Positions 19,664 through 28,184 of a stretch of 64,000 nt of DNA are shown one piece after another (positions within the stretch are counted from its first letter, which is position 1; every line of letters begins with the position of its first letter). A program made the position numbers and the translations under genes. Source of the DNA: Agromyces terreus (GTDB lineage Bacteria; Actinomycetota; Actinomycetes; Actinomycetales; Microbacteriaceae); assembly GCF_009749465.1 (NCBI RefSeq), contig NZ_WBIS01000005.1, forward strand, positions 124,001 through 188,000, given 5' to 3'. The notes beneath the pieces are model-generated. The model saw only the letters and a list, made by a program, of their open reading frames with translations. It did no database searches and was not told the DNA's origin.

Positions 19664-21451
19664 CTACTTCGTGAGGCCGGCGAGGGCCGCCTGCGTCGCG
19701 AAATCGGGCACGGCGGCGACGACCTCGTCGAAGCTGCCGTTCGCGAGGATCTTGCCGTCGCGCATGAACACGACCTGATCGCTGTCGCGGATGGTCGAGA
19801 GCCGGTGCGCCACCGACACGATCGTGACCTGGCCGCGCAGGCTGCGGATCGCGAACGCGACGTCGGACTCGGTCTTCGTGTCGAGGGCGCTGGTCGCCTC
19901 GTCCATCACGAGCACCAGCGGGTCGCCGTAGAGTGCCCGGGCGATGCCGAGGCGCTGCCGTTGGCCGCCCGAGAGCGACATGCCCCGGTCGCCGATGCGC
20001 GAGTCGATGCCGCCGGGGCGCAGGGCGATCGTCTCCCAGAGCTGGGCCCGCTCGAGCGCGTCGCGCACCTTGTCGCGGTCGATGTCGTCGCCCCAGGTGA
20101 GTGCGACGTTCTGGGCCACCGTCCCGTCGAAGAGCGAGACGTCCTGAGGCACGTAGCCCACCCGTGACCGCCACCCCATCAGCACGTCCTCGAGCTCGAC
20201 GCCGTCGAGGCGGATGCTGCCCTCGGAGGGCACGAGCAGTCCGAGGAGGAGGTCGACGAGGGTGGTCTTGCCGGCGCCCGACGCACCGGCGATGCCGAGG
20301 GTCGTGCCCATGGGCAGGACGAGGTCGACGCCCCTCAGCGCGGGCTCGCTGCGCTGCGGGTACGTGAACCTGACATCCTGGAGCACCAGTTCGCGCGGCT
20401 CGCCCTCGATCGGGCGCCGTCCGACGTTGTCGGCGTAGTGCACGTACTCGACCGACTGCTCGATGTCCTTGATGACGTCGTTCACGATGAGCACGTTCGC
20501 GTGCGTCTGCGTCATGACCGACTGGAACCCGGTCAGCGAGGGCACGAGCCGGTACCCGGCGACGCCGAACAGCGCGACCGAGGAGAACGCGGCCGCGATG
20601 TTGCCGCCGCTGCCGAGGTAGGAGGCCCCGCCGACGAGCAGGAACCCGCCGACGAGCGCCCCGTCGAAGACGAACTTCGGAAGCTGCCCGAGGAAGCTCA
20701 GGTTCGAGCGGGCCCTCGTGGTGTGGATGCGGTTGTCGTGCACCGCCCTCGCCACGGACGGCGCGCTGTTGCGGAGGGTGATCTCCTTCAGCGCGTTGAC
20801 CATGTCGGTCATGAGACCGGCGACCTTGAAGGAATAGGTGCGGTTGACCCGGCCCGCCTCGATCGACTTCCGGGCCACGACGAAGTACAGCAGGCAGGCG
20901 ATGAGCCCCAGGTAGACGAGGGTGATCGCCGCGGTCACCGGCTGGGCGATGACGAGCACGAGCACGACGGCGATGAAGGTCGTCAGCATCGTCGGCAGCG
21001 ACAGCATCGGGAGCATGAACCCGCCGACCACGCTCGCGATGCCCACGTCGGCGAGCCTGATGAGCTGCGAGGTGTTGCGGCGCAGTCGCTCGGTCCACGG
21101 CGCCTTGATGTACGCGTCGAACAACCGGTCGCCGATCTCGAGCTCGTACGAGGCGAATCGTCTGGTCGCGACCCACTGGAGAGCGACGGCGATGACCGAC
21201 TTCAGGATGATGAGGCCGCATACGAGCAGCAGGACCCAGATGAACCCGCTGGGCTCGATCGTGCCGATCACGGGCAGGACGACCGGCTGGTTGTTCACCA
21301 TGCCGGTCAGCGAGACCGCGAGCAGCATGAGCGCGGCGATGTCGAGTCCGGCGAGCGCGCTCGAGAAGGCGACGTAGAACCAGAGGAACCCGCGCGCCTT
21401 CGCCGGCAGCAACGGCAGGATCCTTCGGAACGTCTGCAGATTGGCCTTCAC
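19664..21451 (-). CDS. ABC exporter, fused membrane and ATPase domains
   Basis: The 595-residue product is a type IV ABC half-exporter: six membrane helices (about residues 20-310), then an ATPase with Walker A GASGAGKTTLVDLLLG, an RVGYVPQDVSLFDGT Q-loop, signature LSGGQRQRLGIARAL, Walker B LVLVMDEATSALD and switch His in SVAHRLS. Length and layout are those of the MsbA/PglK group, which moves lipid-linked sugars. Placement between two paralogous glycosyltransferase genes suggests a lipid-linked glycan substrate, giving the locus a second flipping route beside the Wzx-like protein. I chose the GTG at 21451, with an AGAAGGAA ribosome site about seven bases before it; a longer frame to 21526 adds a basic stretch of doubtful value. 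The 138-base gap to the upstream gene stop may hold an internal promoter. Confidence 0.88.
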   Translation of the reverse strand: MKANLQTFRRILPLLPAKARGFLWFYVAFSSALAGLDIAALMLLAVSLTGMVNNQPVVLPVIGTIEPSGFIWVLLLVCGLIILKSVIAVALQWVATRRFASYELEIGDRLFDAYIKAPWTERLRRNTSQLIRLADVGIASVVGGFMLPMLSLPTMLTTFIAVVLVLVIAQPVTAAITLVYLGLIACLLYFVVARKSIEAGRVNRTYSFKVAGLMTDMVNALKEITLRNSAPSVARAVHDNRIHTTRARSNLSFLGQLPKFVFDGALVGGFLLVGGASYLGSGGNIAAAFSSVALFGVAGYRLVPSLTGFQSVMTQTHANVLIVNDVIKDIEQSVEYVHYADNVGRRPIEGEPRELVLQDVRFTYPQRSEPALRGVDLVLPMGTTLGIAGASGAGKTTLVDLLLGLLVPSEGSIRLDGVELEDVLMGWRSRVGYVPQDVSLFDGTVAQNVALTWGDDIDRDKVRDALERAQLWETIALRPGGIDSRIGDRGMSLSGGQRQRLGIARALYGDPLVLVMDEATSALDTKTESDVAFAIRSLRGQVTIVSVAHRLSTIRDSDQVVFMRDGKILANGSFDEVVAAVPDFATQAALAGLTK

Positions 21452-21589
21452 TGTCGATTCCTTCTCGCCGGTGATCGCGACTGGCTGTTCGGGTGTGCCG
21501 CGACGCCGCCGTCGGGCGGGCGTCACCTCGGCGGGCGATCGATCGTTAATCCTCGCACAACCGCGGTGGAGGCATGCTGTACGCGCTGC

Positions 21590-22774
21590 TCAGCCGAGCA
21601 GGAACGGGCGGAGCACCTGCGCCGACGTCCGCCCGTCGTGCACGCTGCGGACGAAGTCGGCCCCGGCGGCGGCGATCGAACGGGCGTGGTCGGGGCGCGC
21701 GATGAGGTCGAGGAGGACCTCCTCGAGCGTGTCGGGCGTGGCCTGCACGACCGGCAGCTCCCGGCCGTACGCGCTCCGGACGTATTCGCGCACCTGCTCG
21801 TGGACGTGCCCCACTACGACGCGCCCGGCGGCCATCGCCTCGACCGCGGCCACGGAATAGGTGCCGATGCGGAACTGCTCGAGCACGATGTCGGCGTCGG
21901 CGATGCGGGCCGGCATCTCCGCCGACGGGATGCCGCTGAACTCGCGATAGTCGACGACGCCGCGTTCGGCGAGCGCGTGCATGACCGGCCGGATGGCGTC
22001 CGTGCCCTTCACGACCGCGCGACTCGGCGCGTGGACGACGACCGGCACCTCCCGTTCGAGCGGCTCGGCGTCGACGCGCCATCGGTCGGTGTCGACGACG
22101 AGCGGCAGCACGGTCGCCGCCGGCCAGTCGCCGAGCAGGTCGGGGGTCGAGACGAACACCGGCACGTCGAGCCGCTCGAGGATCGCGTGCTTGGCGTCGG
22201 CCTGCCGCTGCAGCGTCGGCGTCGCATCCCACACGCCCTCCCGGAACGGGGACCACTCGTCGATGAGCGCATGGCGGTTCGGGAGCCGGATGTCGCTGCC
22301 GTGGGCGAGGATCGCGACCCGGACGCCGGCATCGCGCATCGCGTCGACCTCACGCTCGACGTCGTCGTCGAACCGGGAGGTGAACAACGGCCAGACCGAC
22401 TCCGCGATCACGTGGGTGAAGGATCGGGACACGGCGCGGAAGTGCGCACGCTGCCAGGCCTCGGATCGGACGAACACGGTGGTCGGGACGGAGTAGTCGC
22501 TCGGGAAGCCGAAACCGCCCTCGCCACGGTGCTGGAGGTCGACCGCGCCGACGCCGGGGAGCCGCTCGGCGGCGCGCGCCCACGCGAATCCCTGCCCGGC
22601 CGAGTTGACGGCGCCGACGTACAGCCGCACCGGCGTCGCGGGCGCGACGGGCGGCGGCGGCCGATCGCCGGGGGCGAATCCGTACTTCGACGGATTGACC
22701 CTCAGCTGCAGGCCCTCCGGCATGGCCCCGAGCGCGCGCCACGCGGCGCGGCGGAGTGCGCTCCGCTCAGCCAT
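21590..22774 (-). CDS. Glycosyltransferase-like protein (GT-B), paralogue of 18452-19657
   Basis: The 394-residue product shares all main segments with the gene at 18452-19657: an N-terminal VRLYVGAVNSAGQGFAWARAAERLPGV block, the LAHGSDIRLPNRHA block near residue 165, HAPSRAVVKGTDAIRPV and IVLEQFRIGTYSVAAVEAMAAGRVVVGHV. Its first 40 residues differ, with a short basic start. The ATG at 22774 overlaps the end of the upstream GT4 gene by eight bases, so it is the third of at least three coupled glycosyltransferase genes (24206, 22767, 21590). No membrane spans. The GT-B assignment comes from general pattern; sugar specificity cannot be stated. Confidence 0.72.
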   Translation of the reverse strand: MAERSALRRAAWRALGAMPEGLQLRVNPSKYGFAPGDRPPPPVAPATPVRLYVGAVNSAGQGFAWARAAERLPGVGAVDLQHRGEGGFGFPSDYSVPTTVFVRSEAWQRAHFRAVSRSFTHVIAESVWPLFTSRFDDDVEREVDAMRDAGVRVAILAHGSDIRLPNRHALIDEWSPFREGVWDATPTLQRQADAKHAILERLDVPVFVSTPDLLGDWPAATVLPLVVDTDRWRVDAEPLEREVPVVVHAPSRAVVKGTDAIRPVMHALAERGVVDYREFSGIPSAEMPARIADADIVLEQFRIGTYSVAAVEAMAAGRVVVGHVHEQVREYVRSAYGRELPVVQATPDTLEEVLLDLIARPDHARSIAAAGADFVRSVHDGRTSAQVLRPFLLG

Positions 22775-24209
22775 CGGTCGATCCGCTCGCGGCGGCGGCC
22801 GGGTGCATCCGCTCGTACAGCGCGATGAGCCGCGCCGCCTCGTGCTGCCAGGTCAGCTCCACCGCGGCCCTGCGGGCTGCGGCGCGGTGCCGCGGCGCGT
22901 CGGCGACGATGGATTCGATCGCGTCGGCGACCTCCGACGGGCCCGCATCGGGCGCCACGACGCCGCCGAGATCGAACTCGCGGACGATCGCGGCCGCGTC
23001 CTTCGTCGCCGAGGCCAGCACGGGCAGCCCGGCATGGATCGACTCGAACAGCTTGTTGGGCAGCGAGTACTCGTACGACAGCACCGTCGGCTGGGTGAGG
23101 GCGACCGAGACGTCCGCATCGGCGAGCGCCGCCGACACCTCTGACGGTGCGACCGCGCCCGCGAAATGCACGCGATCCGCGACGCCGATGCGATCGACCA
23201 GCCGCTGGAGGTCGCCGAGATAGGTCTCGGCGCCCTCTCCGAGCAGGACGAAGTGCATGTCGTCGGGGAGGTTCGGGAGCGCCGCGATCACGCGCTCGAT
23301 ACCGCGGTTGAAGGTGATGCCCCCGCAGTACACGACGATTCGGGCGTCATCCGCCAGCCCCGCCAGTTCGTGGAGGCGACCGCCCGAGCGCTCGACCGGT
23401 TCGGCGGAGAGCGGCGGGATGTTCCGCACCAGCGTCGGCCGTTCACGCAGCCCGTACGTGCGCTGGAGCCACTCGGCGATGCTCGGCGACACGGTCACCA
23501 CCGCGGCGGCGCGCCGGGCGCCCCGACGCTCCATCGGGCCCTCGAGCCGCTTCGCGACCGGCCGGTCGCTGCTGACGTTGCGCCGCGTCCACAGTTCATG
23601 GGAGTCGTAGACGAGCGGGACGCCGAGACGGCGTGCGACCCGACCGGCCGCGGGCAGGGTGTTGGCGTCGTGCGCGTGCACCACGTCGGGCTGCCACGCG
23701 ACCACCGCGGACCGCGCATTCCGCCAGAACGAGAACTGCCGCACCGTGCCGTCGGCGCGACGCCACTGGCGGATCACCCACCCCTTCACCCCGCCGGGCG
23801 CGACCGGGACGGCCGCGACGGCGCTCGGGGCCGCCGCGACGGGGTCGACGCGGGGCTCCGCGGTCTGCTCCGGCGAGGCGGCGGCCGGCCTCTCGGGCGC
23901 GGGCGGGGTCGCCCGGCGCCCGCCCCGCAGCATCCGCCGTGCGAAGCCCCCGGCATCGACCAGGACGTGCCCGATGCTGGTGATCGGCACGCGCTCGATC
24001 TCGAATCCTCCGCCGTCGCGGGTCACGCCCGTCGGGTAGCGGCTGACGCGCGGACCCCCGAACGCGAAGACCCGCGCCTCAGCGCCGGCATCGACCGCGG
24101 CCTGCGCGATGCGCAGTACGCGGGCGTCGCGGTGCATGTCGTTGTACACGAGGTAGGCGATGCGCAGCGGCGCGCCGTCGGATCGTCGGAGCCGGACGTC
24201 GGGCGTCAT
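22767..24209 (-). CDS. Family 4 glycosyltransferase with Ala/Pro-rich insert
   Basis: The 480-residue product has a GT4 pattern: LRIAYLVYNDMHRDARVLRIAQAA at the start, VVHAHDANTLPAAGRVARRLGVPLVYDSHELWTRR near residue 180, VYCGGITFNRGIERVIAALP at the donor-domain start, and TVLSYEYSLPNKLFESIHAGLPVLAS with the acidic motif. Between about residues 100 and 145 an Ala/Pro-rich unstructured insert is present, which makes it longer than the usual 380-420. The ATG at 24209 overlaps the upstream gene stop as ATGA. The HAHDANTLPAA plus PNKLFE combination resembles enzymes that add sugars to undecaprenyl-linked acceptors. Exact donor unknown. Confidence 0.82.
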   Translation of the reverse strand: MTPDVRLRRSDGAPLRIAYLVYNDMHRDARVLRIAQAAVDAGAEARVFAFGGPRVSRYPTGVTRDGGGFEIERVPITSIGHVLVDAGGFARRMLRGGRRATPPAPERPAAASPEQTAEPRVDPVAAAPSAVAAVPVAPGGVKGWVIRQWRRADGTVRQFSFWRNARSAVVAWQPDVVHAHDANTLPAAGRVARRLGVPLVYDSHELWTRRNVSSDRPVAKRLEGPMERRGARRAAAVVTVSPSIAEWLQRTYGLRERPTLVRNIPPLSAEPVERSGGRLHELAGLADDARIVVYCGGITFNRGIERVIAALPNLPDDMHFVLLGEGAETYLGDLQRLVDRIGVADRVHFAGAVAPSEVSAALADADVSVALTQPTVLSYEYSLPNKLFESIHAGLPVLASATKDAAAIVREFDLGGVVAPDAGPSEVADAIESIVADAPRHRAAARRAAVELTWQHEAARLIALYERMHPAAAASGSTDG

Positions 24210-25399
24210 GCGCCACCGGCTCTCGCGCCGTCGCGCACCACGCGCGCGGCGGCACCCGCGGCCGCGCCGATCGACGCGTGCTCGTTCGTCCACGTCGAGA
24301 GCCGCTCGCGCTCGTCGCGTCGATCGCGTTGCAGGAGTTCGATGAGGGCCGCGGCCGTCGCCTCGACGTCGTACGCCACCGCGCGCCCCAGGCGGTCGCG
24401 CTCGATGACCGCGGATGCCTCGCCCGGCCCGACGTAGACGACGGGGGTGCCGCACCCGAGCGCCGCGTACACCTTGGTCGGGAACGCGAAGTCGTACCCC
24501 TGCCCCGGCTTGAGGCTGACGACGCCCACCCGGGCGGACCGGAGGGCGACGGCGGCCTCGCGCGGCGGCACGAGATCGTGGAACTCGACGGCGTCTGGCG
24601 CGAGCTCGCGGGCGAGCCGCTGCAGGTCGGCCCAGGCGCTCCCCTGGCCGAGGAACATCAACCGAGCATCGGGCACCGCGGCACGCACGCGCGGCCAGGC
24701 GCGGACGAACACGTCGGCGCCCTGCCACTCGGAGGTGGTGCCCGCGTAGACCGCGGTCGGCGGGCCGTCGGTCACGGGGCCGTCGGGAGTGAAGACGGTC
24801 GTGTCGATGCCGTTGCGCACGACCGTGACGCGGTCGTGGCCGGCGAGCTCGCGAGCCCGGTCGGCGACGCCGTCGGTCACGGCGATGACCGCGCGAGCGC
24901 CGCGCAACGCCCAGGACTCGAGCCTGCGCACGACCGACACCACGAATGCGGGAGCCCCCGTCGACTCCGCGGCATCGGACCAGATGTCGGCCGCGTAGTA
25001 GACGTACGGGATCCGGCGCAGCGCGCAGGCCATTCGGACCACGAACCCCGTCGTGGGCGGCGGTTCGGTGACGACCACGTCGACGCCGCGTGCGAAGAGG
25101 AGTCGGAACGCGAGCGGCACGTCGAAGCTGAGGTACTGCAGGTAGCCGCGCACCTGCCCGGATGCGTCGCGCAACACCGGGAACCGCCGGACCCGGATCG
25201 GCACGGTCGGTGCAGGGCCCGACGCCTGGTGGATGCCGGCCGACGCCGCCGGCTCGCCCGAGTCGGCCGCCGGCGCACGTGTGGTGAGCACCGTCACCCG
25301 GTCGCCGCCGTCGGCGAGGGCCCGCGCCAGCGCCGCGAGCCGGTAGGCAGCGGCCGCCGGCTCGGGTGCGAAGATGCGGCTGGTGATCACGACTCGCAT
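24206..25399 (-). CDS. Family 4 glycosyltransferase (WbuB-like)
   Basis: The 397-residue product resembles the WbuB/WcaI group of GT4 enzymes. It begins MRVVITSRIFAPEPAAAAYRLAALARALADGGDRVTVLTT, then has FDVPLAFRLLFARGVDVVVTEPPPTTGFVVRMA, YVYYAADIWSDAAESTG, IDTTVFTPDGP, YAGTTSEWQGADVFVRAW and FAFPTKVYAALGCGTPVVYVGPGEAS. In that group the EPPPTT and ADIWSD segments are typical and the usual substrate is a fucosamine or related amino sugar. The ATG at 25399 lies 17 bases beyond the stop of the oxidoreductase gene, so it continues the same operon after the amino-sugar genes. It could therefore transfer the diacetamido sugar made upstream; that is inference from position. Confidence 0.84.
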   Translation of the reverse strand: MRVVITSRIFAPEPAAAAYRLAALARALADGGDRVTVLTTRAPAADSGEPAASAGIHQASGPAPTVPIRVRRFPVLRDASGQVRGYLQYLSFDVPLAFRLLFARGVDVVVTEPPPTTGFVVRMACALRRIPYVYYAADIWSDAAESTGAPAFVVSVVRRLESWALRGARAVIAVTDGVADRARELAGHDRVTVVRNGIDTTVFTPDGPVTDGPPTAVYAGTTSEWQGADVFVRAWPRVRAAVPDARLMFLGQGSAWADLQRLARELAPDAVEFHDLVPPREAAVALRSARVGVVSLKPGQGYDFAFPTKVYAALGCGTPVVYVGPGEASAVIERDRLGRAVAYDVEATAAALIELLQRDRRDERERLSTWTNEHASIGAAAGAAARVVRDGARAGGA

Positions 25400-25416
25400 C
25401 GCGGCGGGCCCGGGGG

Positions 25417-26403
25417 TCAGAACTCGACGACCGCGCCGGTCGCGGCGGAGGTGATGACGCCCTCGACCACCACGAGGGTGCGCAGCCCCTCCTCCATGGT
25501 GACGACATCGTGACGCTCGCCGAGCACCGCGTCGCGGAACGCCTCGTGCTCCACGCGGAGCGGCTCGCGCTTGGCGAACGCGAAGCGCGTCATGTCGCCC
25601 TCGCTGACGCCGCGGAAGGCCGAGACGGCCTCCCACTCGGTCGCGACGGTGCCGTTGCGGAAGAGCGTGAGGTCGCCGGTGGAGGTGTCGGCGACGAACG
25701 CGCCGTGCTCGCCGGTGACGATCGTGACGCGTTCCTTCATGGGGCTCAGCCAGTTGACCACGTGGTTGACGAGCACGCCGTTCTGCAGCCGACCGGTCGC
25801 GAGCACCATGTCCTCGAACTCGCGCCCGCTCTTGTGCAGGGTCTGCGCCGAGATCGAGGCGTACTCGCTCTGCGCGACCCACGCCGTGAGGTCGATGTCG
25901 TGCGAGCCCAGGTCTTTCACGACGCCGACGTCGGCGATGCGCGACGGGAACGGCCCCTGACGGCGGGTCGTGATCTGGTAGACCTCGCCGAGGTCGCCCG
26001 CGGCGATGCGCCGGCGCAGCTCCTGCAGCGCGGGGTTGAAGCGCTCGATGTGGCCGACCGCGCCGACGAGCCCTCGGCTCGCGAACGCCTCGGTCATCTC
26101 GCGGCCCTGATCGACGGTCTGCGCGATCGGCTTCTCGACGAGCGTGTGCACGCCGGCGTCGGCGAGCTTCATCGCCGCGTCGTAGTGGAACCGGGTCGGG
26201 ATCGCGACGACCGCGAGATCGAGGCCGACGGCGATCATCGACTCGACGTCGGGCAGCACCTCGAGATCGCCGGCGACGCCGTGCGGATCGCCGCCGGGGT
26301 CGGCGATGGCCACGAGCTCGACGCCCGAGATCTCGCGAAGGACGCGCGCGTGGTGCCGGCCCATCATGCCGACGCCGATGAGGCCGGCGCGCAGGTCGCC
26401 CAT
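25417..26403 (-). CDS. wlbA: Gfo/Idh/MocA oxidoreductase, UDP-sugar 3-dehydrogenase (WbpB/WlbA type)
   Basis: The 328-residue product has the NAD-binding GLIGVGMMGRHHARVLREI motif, IADPGGDPHG, VAIPTRFHYDAAMKLADAGVHTLVEKPIAQTVDQG with the EKP motif near residue 92, VGHIERFNPAL and DLGSHDIDLTAWV with a probable catalytic His. This is the pattern of WlbA/WbpB, which oxidises C3 of UDP-GlcNAc uronic acid. The ATG at 26403 shares one base with the stop of the aminotransferase gene. The gene order acetyltransferase, aminotransferase, oxidoreductase is that of diacetamido-uronic acid loci, which supports the specific call beyond the broad family. No membrane spans. Confidence 0.85.
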   Translation of the reverse strand: MGDLRAGLIGVGMMGRHHARVLREISGVELVAIADPGGDPHGVAGDLEVLPDVESMIAVGLDLAVVAIPTRFHYDAAMKLADAGVHTLVEKPIAQTVDQGREMTEAFASRGLVGAVGHIERFNPALQELRRRIAAGDLGEVYQITTRRQGPFPSRIADVGVVKDLGSHDIDLTAWVAQSEYASISAQTLHKSGREFEDMVLATGRLQNGVLVNHVVNWLSPMKERVTIVTGEHGAFVADTSTGDLTLFRNGTVATEWEAVSAFRGVSEGDMTRFAFAKREPLRVEHEAFRDAVLGERHDVVTMEEGLRTLVVVEGVITSAATGAVVEF

Positions 26404-27503
26404 CAGGCGCCCGCCCCTGCGACGGCGTTCACGGCGGCGACGATGCGCTCGAGGTCTGCGCCGGAGAGCGACGGATGCACCGGAAGCGACACGACCTCGC
26501 CGGCGGCGCGCTCGGTCTCGGCGAGGTGCAGTCCGGGTGCGAAGCGCTCGAGCGACGCGAGTCGGTGGTTCGGCACCGGGTAGTAGACGCCGCTGCCGAC
26601 CGCGTGCTCGTTCTTGAGCGCGGCCACGAAGCCGTCGCGGTCCTCGGGCACGCGCACGGTGTACTGGTGGTACACGTGCACCGCGCCGTCGGCGACGGGC
26701 GGGACGACGACCCCGCGCAGCTCGCGGTCGAAGAAGGCGGCGTTCGCACGGCGGGTCTCGGTCCAGGCGCCGACCTTCGTCAGCTGGACCCGGCCGATGG
26801 CCGCGTGGATGTCGGTCATGCGGGCGTTGAAGCCGACGACCTCGTTCTGGTACTGCGCCTCCATGCCCTGGTTGCGCAGCAGCTTGACGTTGCGGACCAT
26901 CTCGGGCGTCTCGCACGAGACCATGCCGCCCTCGCCGCTCGTCATGTTCTTCGTCGGGTAGAGGCTGAACATCGCGAAGCGCCCGAACGTGCCGACCTTG
27001 CGCCCGCCCAGCGAGGCGCCGTGCGCCTGCGCCGCGTCTTCGAACAGCGCGAGCCCGTGCCGGTCGGCGACGGCCTGCAGTTCGGCCATGTGCGCGGGGT
27101 GCCCGTAGAGGTGCACGGGCATGATCGCCTTGGTGCGCTCGGTGACGGCCGCCTCAACGGATGCCGGGTCGAGTGTGAACTGGTCGGGCTCGATGTCGGC
27201 GAACACCGGGGTCGCGCCGGTGAGCGCGACGGAGTTCGCGGTCGCGGCGAAGGTGAACGACGGAACGATCACCTCGTCGCCGGGGCCGATGCCGGCGGCG
27301 AGCAGGCCGAGGTGGAGGCCGGACGTGCCCGAGTTGACGGCGACCGACTCGCGGCCGTCGACCAGCACCTCGGCGAACTCGCGCTCGAATGCGGCGACCT
27401 CGGGGCCCTGCGCCACCATGCCCGACCGGAGCACCCGGTCGACCGCGGCACGCTCGTCATCGCCGATGATCGGCTTGGCGGGCGGGATGAACGACTCAGT
27501 CAT
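26403..27503 (-). CDS. wlbC: DegT/DnrJ/EryC1 PLP aminotransferase (WbpE/WlbC type)
   Basis: The 366-residue product is a sugar aminotransferase. It begins FIPPAKPIIGDDERAAVDRVLRSGMVAQGPEVAAFEREFA, followed by VNSGTSGLHLGLLAAGIGPGDEVIVPSFTFAATANSV, EDAAQAHGA, the PLP-lysine segment FSLYPTKNMTSGEGGMV (K185), and YPVPNHRL near the C-terminus. In the WbpE/WlbC route it puts an amino group on C3 of the 3-keto sugar made by the adjacent oxidoreductase, with glutamate as donor. The ATG at 27503 overlaps the acetyltransferase stop as ATGA and its own stop overlaps the oxidoreductase start, so all three are tightly coupled. Length is normal for the family. Confidence 0.9.
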   Translation of the reverse strand: MTESFIPPAKPIIGDDERAAVDRVLRSGMVAQGPEVAAFEREFAEVLVDGRESVAVNSGTSGLHLGLLAAGIGPGDEVIVPSFTFAATANSVALTGATPVFADIEPDQFTLDPASVEAAVTERTKAIMPVHLYGHPAHMAELQAVADRHGLALFEDAAQAHGASLGGRKVGTFGRFAMFSLYPTKNMTSGEGGMVSCETPEMVRNVKLLRNQGMEAQYQNEVVGFNARMTDIHAAIGRVQLTKVGAWTETRRANAAFFDRELRGVVVPPVADGAVHVYHQYTVRVPEDRDGFVAALKNEHAVGSGVYYPVPNHRLASLERFAPGLHLAETERAAGEVVSLPVHPSLSGADLERIVAAVNAVAGAGA

Positions 27504-28111
27504 GCGTTCTCACTCATCTCTCTCAAGGCCCCTTCGGCCTCGACGTACTCTGCGCCCGTGGCCGGGCAGCGCCAGATCTCTCCGTCGGCGACCAGGCGCT
27601 GCCCGGCCCTGCCGACCCACCCGATGCGTCGCGCGGGCACACCGGCCATGAGCGCGAAGTCGGGGACGTCCTTCGTCACGACCGCGCCGGCCGCGATCGT
27701 CGACCATGCGCCGATCGTCACGGGCGCCACGCAGACCGCACGCGCGCCGACGGAGGCGCCGGTGCGGATGGTGACGCCGACCGGCTCCCAGTCGTGCGCG
27801 CTCTTGAGCGTTCCGTCGGGATTCACGGCGCGCGGGTACGTGTCGTTCGTGAGCACGACCGCCGGCCCGATGAACACGCCGTCAGCGAGCACGGCGGGCT
27901 CGTACACGAGCGCGTAGTTCTGCACCTTGCAGTTGTCGCCGAGCTGCACCCCGGTGCCGATGTACGCGCCGCGGCCGATCACGCAGTTCTCGCCGAGCAC
28001 GGCGTTCTCACGCACCTGGGCGAGATGCCAGACCGAGCTGCCGTCGCCGATGGTCGCTTCTGACGAGACGTCTGCCGATTCGACGATGCGGGCGCTCGAA
28101 GATGATGACAA
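27500..28111 (-). CDS. wlbB: Left-handed beta-helix N-acetyltransferase (WbpD/WlbB type)
   Basis: The 203-residue product is a hexapeptide-repeat acyltransferase: repeats run from IGDGSSVWHLAQVRENAVLGENCVIGRGAYIGTGVQLGDNCKVQNYALVYEP through VGARAVCVAPVTIGAWSTIAAGAVVTKDVPDFALMAGVPARRIG. The VYEPAVLADGVFIGPAVVLTNDTYPRA loop is characteristic of the WbpD/WlbB group, which acetylates the 3-amino group of UDP-2-acetamido-3-amino-glucuronic acid. The start is a TTG at 28111 with an AAGGAG site seven bases upstream; a longer frame to 28231 would cross the divergent promoter. It heads the run of coupled genes down to 21590. Confidence 0.88.
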   Translation of the reverse strand: MSSSSSARIVESADVSSEATIGDGSSVWHLAQVRENAVLGENCVIGRGAYIGTGVQLGDNCKVQNYALVYEPAVLADGVFIGPAVVLTNDTYPRAVNPDGTLKSAHDWEPVGVTIRTGASVGARAVCVAPVTIGAWSTIAAGAVVTKDVPDFALMAGVPARRIGWVGRAGQRLVADGEIWRCPATGAEYVEAEGALREMSENA

Positions 28112-28184
28112 TGCTGGGCTCCTTGTGCCGTCCGGGCGATCGCGGCTGCGCAGACAGCCTACCTTGTTCTGCAAGAATGGCCTG
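28112..28184. promoter_or_regulatory. Divergent promoter region, acetyltransferase and GT2 genes
   Basis: The 73 bases between the TTG at 28111 and the ATG at 28185 must drive both directions. On the minus strand an AAGGAG ribosome site precedes the TTG. On the plus strand an AAGAAT string at 28174-28179 is five bases from the ATG with no ribosome site, hinting at a leaderless start. No clear -35 boxes. Confidence 0.35.

Noticed and set aside
20438-22828. A 796-residue plus-strand frame opposite the exporter and glycosyltransferase genes
   Set aside because: It is Arg/Gly/Asp-rich with no motifs and is fully covered by genes with clear motifs on the other strand.
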